A stretch of DNA of 64,000 nt from the NCBI RefSeq assembly GCF_029623755.1, contig NZ_CP121106.1:558001-622000 (forward strand), read 5' to 3'. Position numbers and translations under genes: made by a program. The stretch is from Altererythrobacter sp. CAU 1644. Lineage in GTDB: Bacteria > Pseudomonadota > Alphaproteobacteria > Sphingomonadales > Sphingomonadaceae. Shown one piece after another: positions 26,276 to 34,731 of the stretch. Positions within the stretch are counted from its first letter, which is position 1; each line of letters starts with the position of its first letter. The notes beneath the pieces were generated by a model that saw only the letters and a program-made list of their open reading frames with translations, was not told where the DNA came from and did not search any database.

Positions 26276-26821
26276 ATGGCGCAAATGCCAAGCTTGAAAT
26301 CGACGCGCGAATTCCTTTCGCACAGGGGGCTGCTGGCTCTGTTCGGCGGCATCTATCTTGTCTCGCAGGTGATCATCGCCGTCACGCTCCACCCGCTGGT
26401 GACCGAGCGGATGATTGGCTTGCAGGTGACCGGCTTTAGCCCCGCCGATTACCTCGCGACCTTTTCCGCGTGGGAAGCCGAAGGCGTGATGGGCTTCTAC
26501 CACGGGCATCTGATCTTCGACGATATCCACTGGGTCTGGTACACGATCTTCCTCAGCGTTGCGCTCGCGATGACCCTGGATGCTGCGCGGCTTTCCGACC
26601 GCTGGAACACCGTGCTCACATTCCCGCTCATCGCCGGAATCTGCGACTGGTTCGAGAACGGACTGCAGCACATGTTCCTGAGCGGCGAGGATTATCAGAT
26701 GGTGATGCAGCCGCTCACCGCGATCAGCACCACAGCCTCGATCATCAAATGGCTATTCGCCTTCGCTGCGATCTTCCTGATCGTCGGCATCCAGCTCTCG
26801 CGCCTCGGCTCCAAAGGCTGA
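26276..26821 (+). CDS. Multi-pass membrane protein of unknown function
   Basis: A 181-residue protein with about four hydrophobic segments (GLLALFGGIYLVSQVIIAVTL, WYTIFLSVALAMTL, FPLIAGICDWFENGLQ and WLFAFAAIFLIVGIQL). It has conserved-looking polar loops such as MGFYHGHLIFDDIHWVWY. I do not recognise a named family. I chose the ATG at 26276 because GGGAGG lies five bases upstream. First gene of a three-gene operon controlled by the divergent TetR protein; the short gap to the hydrolase gene (5 bases) supports cotranscription. Confidence 0.8.
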   Translation: MAQMPSLKSTREFLSHRGLLALFGGIYLVSQVIIAVTLHPLVTERMIGLQVTGFSPADYLATFSAWEAEGVMGFYHGHLIFDDIHWVWYTIFLSVALAMTLDAARLSDRWNTVLTFPLIAGICDWFENGLQHMFLSGEDYQMVMQPLTAISTTASIIKWLFAFAAIFLIVGIQLSRLGSKG

Positions 26822-26826
26822 TCCGC

Positions 26827-27720
26827 ATGCGGCGGGATATCACCTTCCTTTCTGGCGCTGAGCGTTGCGCGGCATGGCTCTACACTAGCGAGGCCGCGCC
26901 ATCCGCCACCTGCATCGTGATGGCGCACGGCTTTGGCGGCACGCGGCATTATGGGCTCGATGCCTATGCCAGCGCGTTTCAGGCAGCGGGCCATGACGTG
27001 CTGTTGTTCGACTATCGCCATTTCGGCGAGAGCGAGGGGAACCCGCGCGGGCTGCTCAAGGTCAGCTTGCAGCATGCGGACTGGCGCGCCGCCATCGCAC
27101 ACGCCCGCTCGCTCGGATACAGGCAGATCGTGCTGTGGGGCTCCTCATTCGCGGGCGGGCATGTGCTGCACATCGCCGCGGAATATGATGACCTTGCAGG
27201 GGTGATTGCACAGGTCCCGCATATCAGCGCGCTGGCCACTTCCTTGGCGGTTCCGTTGGGCAAATTGCCGCGCGTTGCTGGGGCAATAGTCGCAGATGCT
27301 TTACTCAGCCTGTTCGGCAAGCGTCACATGATCAAGGCATTCGCTCCGCCTGGCGAATTCGGTGCCATGTCGACTCCTGGCGCTTACGACGCGCTGGTGG
27401 CGATGCTGCCGGGGTCGGAGTGGCGCGACTATTTCGATGAGCACAACCGTGTCACTGCGCTGAGCCTTCTCGAAACGCTGCGCTACTCGCCTGGCAAGCG
27501 CGCCGCGGAGATCACTTGTCCGGTGCTGCTGCAAGCCGGACGGCGGGATCGCACCACGCCTTTCGAGCCCGCCCGGCGGGCCGCCGCGCGCATGCCTGAC
27601 TGCGAGTTCCGCGCGCATGATTGCGACCATTTCGACGTCTATCTTGGCGAGTGCTTTGCAGCTGTCGTGGCCGAGCAACTCGACTTCCTTCACCGCCGCA
27701 TTCCGGAGAGCACGCAATGA
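26827..27720 (+). CDS. Alpha/beta hydrolase
   Basis: A 297-residue serine hydrolase. The oxyanion region VMAHGFGGTRHYGLDAYA, the nucleophile elbow WGSSFAGGH, the acid in LLQAGRRDRTTPF and the His in HDCDHFDVY give a complete catalytic triad. It belongs to the S33/YcjY-like group; the substrate is unknown. It starts at the ATG at 26827; a frame open far upstream is a shadow of the membrane-protein gene. Its stop overlaps the next start (ATGA). Confidence 0.87.
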   Translation: MRRDITFLSGAERCAAWLYTSEAAPSATCIVMAHGFGGTRHYGLDAYASAFQAAGHDVLLFDYRHFGESEGNPRGLLKVSLQHADWRAAIAHARSLGYRQIVLWGSSFAGGHVLHIAAEYDDLAGVIAQVPHISALATSLAVPLGKLPRVAGAIVADALLSLFGKRHMIKAFAPPGEFGAMSTPGAYDALVAMLPGSEWRDYFDEHNRVTALSLLETLRYSPGKRAAEITCPVLLQAGRRDRTTPFEPARRAAARMPDCEFRAHDCDHFDVYLGECFAAVVAEQLDFLHRRIPESTQ

Positions 27721-28157
27721 GCTACACCATCCGCACCCAAATCGAGATCGCCGCGCCGGTAGAACGCATCTGGGAAATCCTGGTCGATCTCGACCGCTAT
27801 CACGAGTGGAACCCGTTCATCGCCAATGCCACGGGCCGGATCGCGCCCGGGGCGACTTTCGAAGTGCGCCCGCGCACCGATAGCGGCAAGCGGCATGTCT
27901 TCGTGCCGCAGGTGACCGACTATCAGGAGCACCGCGAGTTTACCTGGACCGGCGCATTTTATTTCCGCTGGATCGGGCTGGGCGATCACACTTTTCAGCT
28001 CACCGAACTTGGGGGCGGGCGCGTTCGGCTCGATCATGACGAGCGGATTTACGGCCTGGCGGCGCCATTGCTGTATCTGTTTGCAAAAGAGCAGATCAGG
28101 ACCGGCTTCAATGCGATGAATGCGGCACTGAAGCAGCGCGCGGAGAATGCCAGATAA
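27717..28157 (+). CDS. SRPBCC (START-like) domain protein
   Basis: A 146-residue protein with the polyketide cyclase/dehydrase-like fold: TQIEIAAPVERIWEILVDLDRYHEWNPFI, then beta-strand repeats and a long C-terminal helix (RTGFNAMNAALKQRAE). Such proteins bind hydrophobic ligands in a cavity; some are cyclases or aromatases. Translationally coupled to the hydrolase gene. It probably binds or modifies the same lipid-like or ester substrate, but this is inference. Confidence 0.87.
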   Translation: MSYTIRTQIEIAAPVERIWEILVDLDRYHEWNPFIANATGRIAPGATFEVRPRTDSGKRHVFVPQVTDYQEHREFTWTGAFYFRWIGLGDHTFQLTELGGGRVRLDHDERIYGLAAPLLYLFAKEQIRTGFNAMNAALKQRAENAR

Positions 28158-28190
28158 CCGTCCGCCAGTTCGATCCGCCAAGCGGAATAG

Positions 28191-28212
28191 CGGGGGAGCC
28201 AAAGCTCCCCCG
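28191..28212. terminator. Hairpin between convergent SRPBCC and SDR genes
   Basis: Perfect 9-bp stem CGGGGGAGC (28191-28199) and GCTCCCCCG (28204-28212) with loop CAAA. There is no T run on either side, so it may act in both directions with Rho or as a transcript end-stabilising hairpin. Confidence 0.6.
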
Positions 28213-28220
28213 GTAGGGAC

Positions 28221-29006
28221 TCAGCGCGGCGCCATTCGGATCGCGCCGTCGAGGCGCACGTCCTCGCCGTTGAAATAGCCGGTCTCGATCATGCACATGG
28301 CGAGCTTGGCATATTCCTCCGGATTGCCGAGGCGCTGCGGGAACGGCACGCTGGCGGCCAGCGCTTCCTTCACCTGCGGCGGCGCAGCGTTCATCAGCGG
28401 AGTGTTGAAGATGCCCGGCAGAATGGTGTTCACGCGGATGCCTTCGCGCATCAGGTCGCGCGCGATGGGGAGCGTCATGCCCACGACGCCTCCCTTCGAC
28501 GCCGAGTAGGCCGCCTGGCCCATCTGGCCGTCCTCGGCCGCAACCGAAGCAGTGTTGACGATCGCGCCGCGCGCGCCGTCGTCATTGATCGGATCGAGCG
28601 TCATCATGCCGGCGGCGGACTTGGCGATGCAGCGGAAGGTGCCGATCAGGTTCACCTGGATCACGAAATCGAAGGCGCTGATCGGGAAGTGCTTGATCTC
28701 GCCGGTCTGCTTGTCGCGGCTGGCGGTCTTGATCGCATTCCCGATACCGGCGCAGTTGACGAGGATGCGTTCCTGCCCGTGGGCTTCGCGCGCCTTGGCA
28801 AATCCGGCGTCAACCTCATCGTCGCTGGTCACATTGACCTTGCAGAACACGCCGCCGATCTCGGCTGCTAGCGCCTCGCCCTTCTCCTCGTTCATGTCGA
28901 AGATCGCGACCTTCGCGCCCTTGGCGGCGAGTGCGCGCGCGGTCGCGGCACCCAGGCCCGATGCGCCGCCGGTCACGACTGCGGGGGTATTGGCAGAAAC
29001 TTCCAT
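28221..29006 (-). CDS. Short-chain dehydrogenase, 3-hydroxyacyl-CoA dehydrogenase type
   Basis: A 261-residue SDR. The cofactor motif is VVTGGASGLGAATARAL, and the catalytic Tyr-Lys pair is in QAAYSASKGG. The segment GIGNAIKTASRDK with the inserted DKQTGEIKHFPISAFDFVI and the end DGAIRMAPR resemble the HSD17B10 (type II 3-hydroxyacyl-CoA dehydrogenase) group. I chose the ATG at 29006 (AGAGGAAA upstream). It lies 30 bases after the thiolase gene, so the two probably catalyse successive steps of acyl-CoA oxidation. Confidence 0.9.
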   Translation of the reverse strand: MEVSANTPAVVTGGASGLGAATARALAAKGAKVAIFDMNEEKGEALAAEIGGVFCKVNVTSDDEVDAGFAKAREAHGQERILVNCAGIGNAIKTASRDKQTGEIKHFPISAFDFVIQVNLIGTFRCIAKSAAGMMTLDPINDDGARGAIVNTASVAAEDGQMGQAAYSASKGGVVGMTLPIARDLMREGIRVNTILPGIFNTPLMNAAPPQVKEALAASVPFPQRLGNPEEYAKLAMCMIETGYFNGEDVRLDGAIRMAPR

Positions 29007-29036
29007 TATTTCATTTCCTCTCAATCAGATATGGGA

Positions 29037-30209
29037 TCAGACCGCCTCGATGATCGTGACGTTGGCGACGCCGCCGCCTTCGCACATCGTCTGCAGGCCA
29101 TATTTCTTGCCATGGCGGTGAAGCGCATGGACCAGCGTCGCCATCAGCTTGGTGCCGGACGCGCCGAGCGGGTGGCCGAGCGCGATCGCACCGCCGTGGA
29201 CGTTCAGTCGTTCGGGGTCGGCACCGGTGTGCCTGAGCCAGGCCAACGGCACCGGCGCGAAGGCCTCGTTGACTTCGAACAGGTCGATATCGCCGATCTT
29301 CATACCCGCACGTTCGAGCGCGCGGTCGGTGGCGAATAGCGGTTCCTCCAGCATGATCACCGGGTCGCCCGCGGTTACCGTCAGATTGTGGATGCGCGCC
29401 AGCGGAGTCAGGCCGTGGGTCTTGAGCGTTTCCTCGTTGACGACCAGCACTGCCGAGGAACCATCGCAAATCTGGCTGCTGCTCGCGGCGGTAATCGTGC
29501 CTTCGGGGCTGAGCAGCTTGACGCCCGCGATTCCTTCGAGCGTCGCATCGAACCGAATACCCTCGTCCACCGTGTGCATTTCGGTGCCCTCGGGAGTCTC
29601 GATCTCGACCGGCACGATTTCATTGTCGAAGGCGCCGGCCTTGGTCGCGGCAATCGCCTTCTCATGGCTCGAGAGCGCGAAACGGTCGAGGTCGTCCTTG
29701 CTGAAGCCATGCTTCCGAACGATCATTTCGGCGCCCATGAACTGCGACCACTGGATGCCCGGATACTTTTCCTCGAGGCCAGGCGATTTGTAGTTCCCGA
29801 GGCCTTCCTTCATGTGGAACATGGCGGTCGAACCCATCGGCACGCGGCTCATGCTTTCAACGCCCGCGGCGATCACCGCGTCCTGCGTTCCGCTCATCAC
29901 CGCTTGCGCGGCAAACTGGATCGCTTGCTGCGAAGACCCGCACTGGCGATCGATCGTGACGGCCGGCGTGCCCTCGCCGAGATGCTTGGTCGCAAGGACC
30001 GCGTTGCGGCCGACCTGCATCGCCTGCTCGCCGCCCTGGCTGACGCAACCCATCACCACGTCGTCGATCGCCTTGGGATCGATACCGCTACGCTCGATGA
30101 TCGCGTCGAGCGACTTGGCCGCAAGATCAACCGGATGAACCCCCGCAAGTCGTCCGCCGCGACGCCCCCCGGCAGTACGAACGGCTTCGACGATATAGGC
30201 AGTGGACAT
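29037..30209 (-). CDS. Thiolase (acetyl-CoA C-acyltransferase)
   Basis: A 390-residue thiolase that cleaves 3-oxoacyl-CoA with CoA, or condenses acetyl-CoA. The acylated cysteine is Cys90 in TIDRQCGSSQQA, the base pair is His346 in LGHPLGASG and Cys376 in TMCEGGGVAN. The start at the ATG at 30209 gives the standard MSTAYIVEAVRT beginning; an ATG 33 bases upstream is unlikely. It precedes the SDR gene. A palindrome at 30258-30272 lies about 50 bases upstream of the start. Confidence 0.94.
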   Translation of the reverse strand: MSTAYIVEAVRTAGGRRGGRLAGVHPVDLAAKSLDAIIERSGIDPKAIDDVVMGCVSQGGEQAMQVGRNAVLATKHLGEGTPAVTIDRQCGSSQQAIQFAAQAVMSGTQDAVIAAGVESMSRVPMGSTAMFHMKEGLGNYKSPGLEEKYPGIQWSQFMGAEMIVRKHGFSKDDLDRFALSSHEKAIAATKAGAFDNEIVPVEIETPEGTEMHTVDEGIRFDATLEGIAGVKLLSPEGTITAASSSQICDGSSAVLVVNEETLKTHGLTPLARIHNLTVTAGDPVIMLEEPLFATDRALERAGMKIGDIDLFEVNEAFAPVPLAWLRHTGADPERLNVHGGAIALGHPLGASGTKLMATLVHALHRHGKKYGLQTMCEGGGVANVTIIEAV

Positions 30210-30257
30210 GGCGGGACTCCGGATATGGTTGCAAATCGCCACCGGCCTAGGCCGACC

Positions 30258-30272
30258 TTACGTTAACGTCAA
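30258..30272. promoter_or_regulatory. Palindromic operator candidate before the thiolase gene
   Basis: TTACGTTAACGTCAA contains the perfect palindrome ACGTTAACGT (30260-30269). It resembles operators reported for acyl-CoA or branched-chain amino-acid catabolism regulators (LiuR-type), by memory only. A second inverted repeat, CGATACA-N12-TGTATCG, lies at 30300-30325. Confidence 0.45.
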
Positions 30273-30400
30273 CCGCGTTTCTGATCGTCGTCCTTCTATC
30301 GATACACCGCAAGCGCGCTGTATCGGGCAGCACAACGTCAGATGCGCCGACACCCTTGGAGAGGGGTTCCCAATCGGTCCGCTACTCCGGTGGCGCGCGC

Positions 30401-30940
30401 CTAGTCGACGCGCCTGACGCGGAACGGACGGCGCTTACCGATCTTCGCCATGTAGCTGCCGAGTGCTGCACTTTCGATGGTGACCTCGTCCCCTTCTTTC
30501 GGCTCTCCCAGAACAGGGACGTTGTCGGTCTGAATCCAGCGCGCACCGCCCGCCACTGTAAAGGTCAGGCGGCCGTTGGAAGCTCGACCGACCCTGGCGA
30601 GCTGGGAAGATATCTCCTTGATCTCGTCCTCCTTGTCATCGCCTCCACCGAACAGACCGATCTTGGGAAGAGAGAATCCGAACAGGCCCTTGCGGGTTTC
30701 TCTCATCTGCTCGCGATCGGCGATCACAAGATCCTTGGATTCTTTCGCCTGGTAGACTTCGGCCACCTGCCGGTCGAAGCAGGCCAGCCGATCAGTTGGG
30801 TCCTCGATCGTTCGGCACTGAAACAGCTTCTCGACCACGTCGGGTGACGCCACCTCGGGCAGATCTCTTTCTTCCGCCGCTACCGGCAGCGCAATCTGGA
30901 CGGCGCCGAGAACCAGAATACCTCGAAGGACTGCTTTCAT
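30401..30940 (-). CDS. Exported protein of unknown function with paired Cys motif
   Basis: A 179-residue protein with a signal peptide (MKAVLRGILVLGAVQIALPVAA). The mature start has the Cys pair CRTIEDPTDRLACFD, a motif seen in many exported alphaproteobacterial proteins of unknown role. The C-terminal half (GRLTFTVAGGARWIQTDNVPV to the end) looks like a small beta domain. GAGGAAAT precedes the ATG at 30940. It is divergent from receptor 1 but has its own terminator-free 3' end. Confidence 0.78.
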   Translation of the reverse strand: MKAVLRGILVLGAVQIALPVAAEERDLPEVASPDVVEKLFQCRTIEDPTDRLACFDRQVAEVYQAKESKDLVIADREQMRETRKGLFGFSLPKIGLFGGGDDKEDEIKEISSQLARVGRASNGRLTFTVAGGARWIQTDNVPVLGEPKEGDEVTIESAALGSYMAKIGKRRPFRVRRVD

Positions 30941-31318
30941 TATTGGAATTTCCTCGTGTGCTTCGCCCAACACAAATTGTGCAAGCCGGATGTTGCGATG
31001 GTTTCCAAGAATGGCCGAATCGCGCCGATCCTGCAAGATTCACGGTGTTGCAACAGAGCTACACCATGTGTGCGAATTTTACTTGATCCACCCGGGCCGC
31101 TTCACTTGCAGCCCCTGTTCATACAGAGCCGCACTCAGGGACTGGCTAATCGACGTTTGTTGAATCCATTTGTGATGAAACTTGGCGTCGTTTGCTTCGC
31201 CCGATGAACTTGGCAAGACGTTCCAGCACTTCAAACAGGGGGGCTGGTGGTGTCATTGCCGGCAACGCGTTTTCTCGCATTTGTCGAGTGACGCAAATTC
31301 ATAAGGGTATGAAACCAA
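30941..31318. other. Intergenic region before TonB receptor 1
   Basis: These 378 bases have no convincing gene. They contain the motif shared with receptor 3 (31046-31064). About 250 bases then remain before the receptor start, suggesting a long 5' untranslated region or further control sites. AAGGGT precedes the receptor ATG by ten bases. Confidence 0.5.
31046..31064. promoter_or_regulatory. Receptor-associated motif, copy 1
   Basis: TGTTGCA-N5-GCTACAC, found again with identical spacing at 40126-40144 before receptor 3. It could be part of a promoter or a regulator site. Confidence 0.45.
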
Positions 31319-34300
31319 ATGAAGACATCCACCAAACTTCGACTGAGCGCTGGTTCGTTTGCGGTCGGACTTGTCCTGGCTTCGACTCCGTCGTTCGCCC
31401 AGGATGAGGCTGTTGACGAAACTGAAGCTGAAGAAGTCGGCGATCTGATTATCGTCACCGGTTCGCGCATTGCGTCGCCGACCGTCGAGTCGCCCGCTCC
31501 ACTCCAGATCCTTGACGACGCCGCTATCGACGATGCCGGCGTTACCAACGTCCAGGAACTGCTGCTCGAAAACCCCGTGTTCGGTACTCCGGCCCTCAGC
31601 CGCACCAACTCGGCGTTTCTTACCTCGGGCACCGGTACTGCAACCGTCGACCTTCGCGACATCGGTTCGGCTCGTACGCTGGTCCTGATCAACGGTCGTC
31701 GCGTGGTGGGTTCGGTCGCTAACTCGCCGATCGTCGACCTTAACGTCATCCCGACCCAGTTCGTCGAGCGCATCGACATCCTGACCGGCGGCGCTTCGTC
31801 GCTTTACGGTTCGGACGCTGTCGCCGGCGTTGTGAACTTCGTTTACAAGCGCGACTTCGAAGGCATCGAAGCCAATGGTCAGTACGGCATTACCGAACAC
31901 GGAGACGATGCTCGCTACCAGCTGAACACCACGATCGGCACCAACTTCGCCGATGGCGATGGCAACATCATGGTCCACTTCGGCTATTCGAACGAAGAAG
32001 GCCTGCTTTCGCGCAAGCGCGCGAACACCGCGGTCGACGATTTCGATCTGTTCCGCCTGACCGGCAATCGGGATGATTTCGGTACCGAATCTATCCCGTT
32101 CTTCTCGAGCTTCCCTCCCCAGGGCCGCTTCATCACGCCGACCCGTACCTTCACGTACGATCCGAACGGAAACCTGCAGAACTGCTTCACCACCAACGGT
32201 CCAACGTGTGCTGCAACCATCGGTTCTGGCACCGGCCCGAATGGCTTTAACCGGCAGAACTTCCGTACCATCGCTGTTCCTGTCGAGCGTTACCTGTTCG
32301 CCGCTTCGGGCGAGTATGCCCTGAACGACGACATCAACTTCTTCTTCGAAGGTACGTTCAACAAAACTTCGTCGGCTCGTGAGATCGAACCGTTCGCACT
32401 GTCGTCCTCGGGCACGACCGGGATCTATCCGGGTTCGGGCCAGATGCCGATCGAAAACTACCTTCCGGGTACCAACACGATCGTTGCCAACCCGTATGTG
32501 CCTGCGGCAATTGCGGCAGCGGCTACCGATACCGATGGTGACGGTCTCCGTGATATCGGTTTCGTCCGCCGTCTGGTTGAGTTCGGATCGCGCCTCGGCT
32601 CGACCGAGCGCGACTTCTACCGCATGGTTGTCGGCTTCGACGGCACCCTGGCAGATGATCGTTTCCGTTGGGATGTGAGCTACAACTACGGCCAGGTCAG
32701 CGAGAACCAGATCTCGACCGGTCAGGTCAATGTTGTAAACTTCCGCGACGCTCTCGCAGCGATCGTGGACGTGAACGACCTCGACGGTGACGGCCTTACC
32801 ACTGACGTAATCTGTCTCGACGCCGAGGCACGCGCCAATGGCTGTGCCCCCGCCAACATTTTCGGTGCGGGCAACATTTCGCAGGCGGCGGTTGGTTACA
32901 TCCAGGCGCAAGGCACGTTCCAGACTGGCCTCAAGCAGCATGTCGTACAGGGCAACATCTCTGGCTCGCTGTTCGACCTGCCGGCCGGACCTCTGGGTGT
33001 TGCAGCAGGCGTCGAGTATCGTCGTGAATCGTCCTTCTCGGACAACGATGCGCTCACCAACCAGGGCCTCAACGCCGGTAACGTCTTGCCAGACACTTCG
33101 GGCAAGTTCGACGTCGTCGAAGGCTTTGTCGAAGTCCGCGTGCCGATCCTCGCTAACACCCCTGGCTTCGAACTGCTCGAAGTCGGCGGTGCTGTCCGGG
33201 TGGCCGATTACTCGACTGTTGGAACCGTCTACAGCTGGAACGTCACTGGTACGTGGCAGCCGATCGACGACATCCGCATTCGCGGTACCTGGGCACGTGC
33301 GGTTCGCGCTCCGAACATCGGCGAACTCTTCGCCGGTCTTTCGCAGACCTTCCCGGCTGGCCTGAGCGATCCGTGCGCTGGCATTGGTGCAACCGGCGGT
33401 GGCGCAACGGGCGACAACTGTCGTGCCGACGCTGGTGTCGCAGCGAATATCGCGGCGAACGGAACGTTCACGCTTAACCAGGCTGACCTTCAGGGCATCA
33501 GTGGCTTCAACGGTGGTAACCCCAACCTGTTCGAAGAAACTGCCGACTCCTGGACGGTTGGTGCGGTCATCGCCCCGCGTTCGCTGGGCGGTGTTTTCGA
33601 GCGCCTGACGCTTACTGCCGACTACTACAACATCGAGATCGAAGACGTTATCTCGGGCTTCCCCCGGGCGGACACTCTCGATCAGTGCTATAACCAGGGC
33701 AACCAGACCTTCTGCGGCCTGATTACCCGTCGTCCGGCGGCAACCGCCGTGAATAGCGCTGGTTCGCTGCAGTTCATCAATGCGCTTCAGGTCAACGCGG
33801 CAGTCACCAAGACTTCCGGCGTCGACGTGACGGCGAACTGGTGGGCTCCGCTCGGCGTGACCGAGAATGATCGTCTCTCCATGCGTGTGGCTTACACCCA
33901 CGTCATCGAGAACGACTTCTTCTCGCTTCCGACGGAAGATCCGGATCCCTCGGCTGGAGAAATTGGCACGGCTAAGGATCGCTTCACCGCGAACCTGAAC
34001 TATCAGACCGATCTCTTCAAACTCGGCTTCACCGGTACCTACATCGGCAAGTCGTCTGAAGATGACGGCTTCTGCGCCGCGTTTGCAGCCCTTGATCCGG
34101 CACGTGGTGGCTCTTGCCCGACCGTACCGGCGATCTTCTACCTCGACATGAACGCTTCGTTCTATGTCACGGATCAGGCTGAGTTCTACTTCGGCGTCGA
34201 CAACCTGCTCGACACGGATGCACCCAACCTTCTGTCGGGTACGTCCTTCAACGTGACGGGTACGGATACCGCAGCGGACGTCTACGATCCGTTCGGTCGC

Positions 34301-34333
34301 CGCTACTACGCAGGTGTACGTTTCCGCTTCTAA
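31319..34333 (+). CDS. TonB-dependent receptor 1
   Basis: A 1004-residue outer-membrane beta-barrel with plug, which takes up a ligand using energy from TonB. A signal peptide ends in TPSFAQ. The TonB-box-like segment DLIIVTGSRI is followed by the plug (DAGVTNVQELLLENPVFG, SLYGSDAVAGVVNFVYKRDFEG), and the barrel ends in RRYYAGVRFRF with the C-terminal Phe expected for BAM. Two DxDxDG motifs, D404-T-D406-G-D408-G and D487-L-D489-G-D491-G, look like calcium-binding loops. The ligand is unknown. Codons ending in T (GGT, CGT, GTT) are much more common than in neighbouring genes, a sign of high expression. Confidence 0.93.
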   Translation: MKTSTKLRLSAGSFAVGLVLASTPSFAQDEAVDETEAEEVGDLIIVTGSRIASPTVESPAPLQILDDAAIDDAGVTNVQELLLENPVFGTPALSRTNSAFLTSGTGTATVDLRDIGSARTLVLINGRRVVGSVANSPIVDLNVIPTQFVERIDILTGGASSLYGSDAVAGVVNFVYKRDFEGIEANGQYGITEHGDDARYQLNTTIGTNFADGDGNIMVHFGYSNEEGLLSRKRANTAVDDFDLFRLTGNRDDFGTESIPFFSSFPPQGRFITPTRTFTYDPNGNLQNCFTTNGPTCAATIGSGTGPNGFNRQNFRTIAVPVERYLFAASGEYALNDDINFFFEGTFNKTSSAREIEPFALSSSGTTGIYPGSGQMPIENYLPGTNTIVANPYVPAAIAAAATDTDGDGLRDIGFVRRLVEFGSRLGSTERDFYRMVVGFDGTLADDRFRWDVSYNYGQVSENQISTGQVNVVNFRDALAAIVDVNDLDGDGLTTDVICLDAEARANGCAPANIFGAGNISQAAVGYIQAQGTFQTGLKQHVVQGNISGSLFDLPAGPLGVAAGVEYRRESSFSDNDALTNQGLNAGNVLPDTSGKFDVVEGFVEVRVPILANTPGFELLEVGGAVRVADYSTVGTVYSWNVTGTWQPIDDIRIRGTWARAVRAPNIGELFAGLSQTFPAGLSDPCAGIGATGGGATGDNCRADAGVAANIAANGTFTLNQADLQGISGFNGGNPNLFEETADSWTVGAVIAPRSLGGVFERLTLTADYYNIEIEDVISGFPRADTLDQCYNQGNQTFCGLITRRPAATAVNSAGSLQFINALQVNAAVTKTSGVDVTANWWAPLGVTENDRLSMRVAYTHVIENDFFSLPTEDPDPSAGEIGTAKDRFTANLNYQTDLFKLGFTGTYIGKSSEDDGFCAAFAALDPARGGSCPTVPAIFYLDMNASFYVTDQAEFYFGVDNLLDTDAPNLLSGTSFNVTGTDTAADVYDPFGRRYYAGVRFRF

Positions 34334-34357
34334 TTCGAAGCAGAACCACAAATTTGA

Positions 34358-34390
34358 GGGCCTCGGGGAAACCCGGGGCCCTTTGCTTTT
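34358..34390 (+). terminator. Terminator of TonB receptor 1
   Basis: Stem GGGCCTCGGG (34358-34367) and CCCGGGGCCC (34372-34381) with loop GAAA and one T-G pair, followed by TTTGCTTTT. Confidence 0.88.
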
Positions 34391-34731
34391 GGGCATCTGG
34401 TCGTTTTTCGGCGACATCGAGACCCTGCCAACCGGCCTCCCATTCTCATCCTGATGAAAGTTTGGCTTATATCTTAGACTCTTACGGAGCGTGCGAGGCT
34501 TCCGGCACGCCCCCGAGACCGGTTTCAAGTGTAACCGCCGCGCCACAGGTGCCCCGTCCTCGTCTTATGTGAAGGCTCTCACTGCTTTACAGCCATAGGA
34601 CGGTGAAATAGCCCAAAGGCCCTCTAGGTGCCGTGTGAGTAACAATTGCGGGATTTTCCGTTGGGCGCAAAGTTACTTGGTCTTGTTTCTGGCACCTGAG
34701 AAGTTGAACTTTTAGAGAGGGAAATCCAAGG
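34391..34731. other. Intergenic region before TonB receptor 2
   Basis: No gene is supportable. An imperfect inverted repeat, AGTAACAATTGCG (34638-34650) and CGCAAAGTTACT (34666-34677), lies about 55 bases upstream of the receptor start. The shared motif of receptors 1 and 3 is not present. GAGAGGGAAA precedes the ATG at 34732. Confidence 0.5.

Noticed and set aside
31253..34546. A 1097-codon minus-strand open frame opposite TonB receptor 1
   Set aside because: The receptor on the plus strand has signal peptide, plug and barrel signature. The antisense product is rich in Arg, Val and Asp without any motif.
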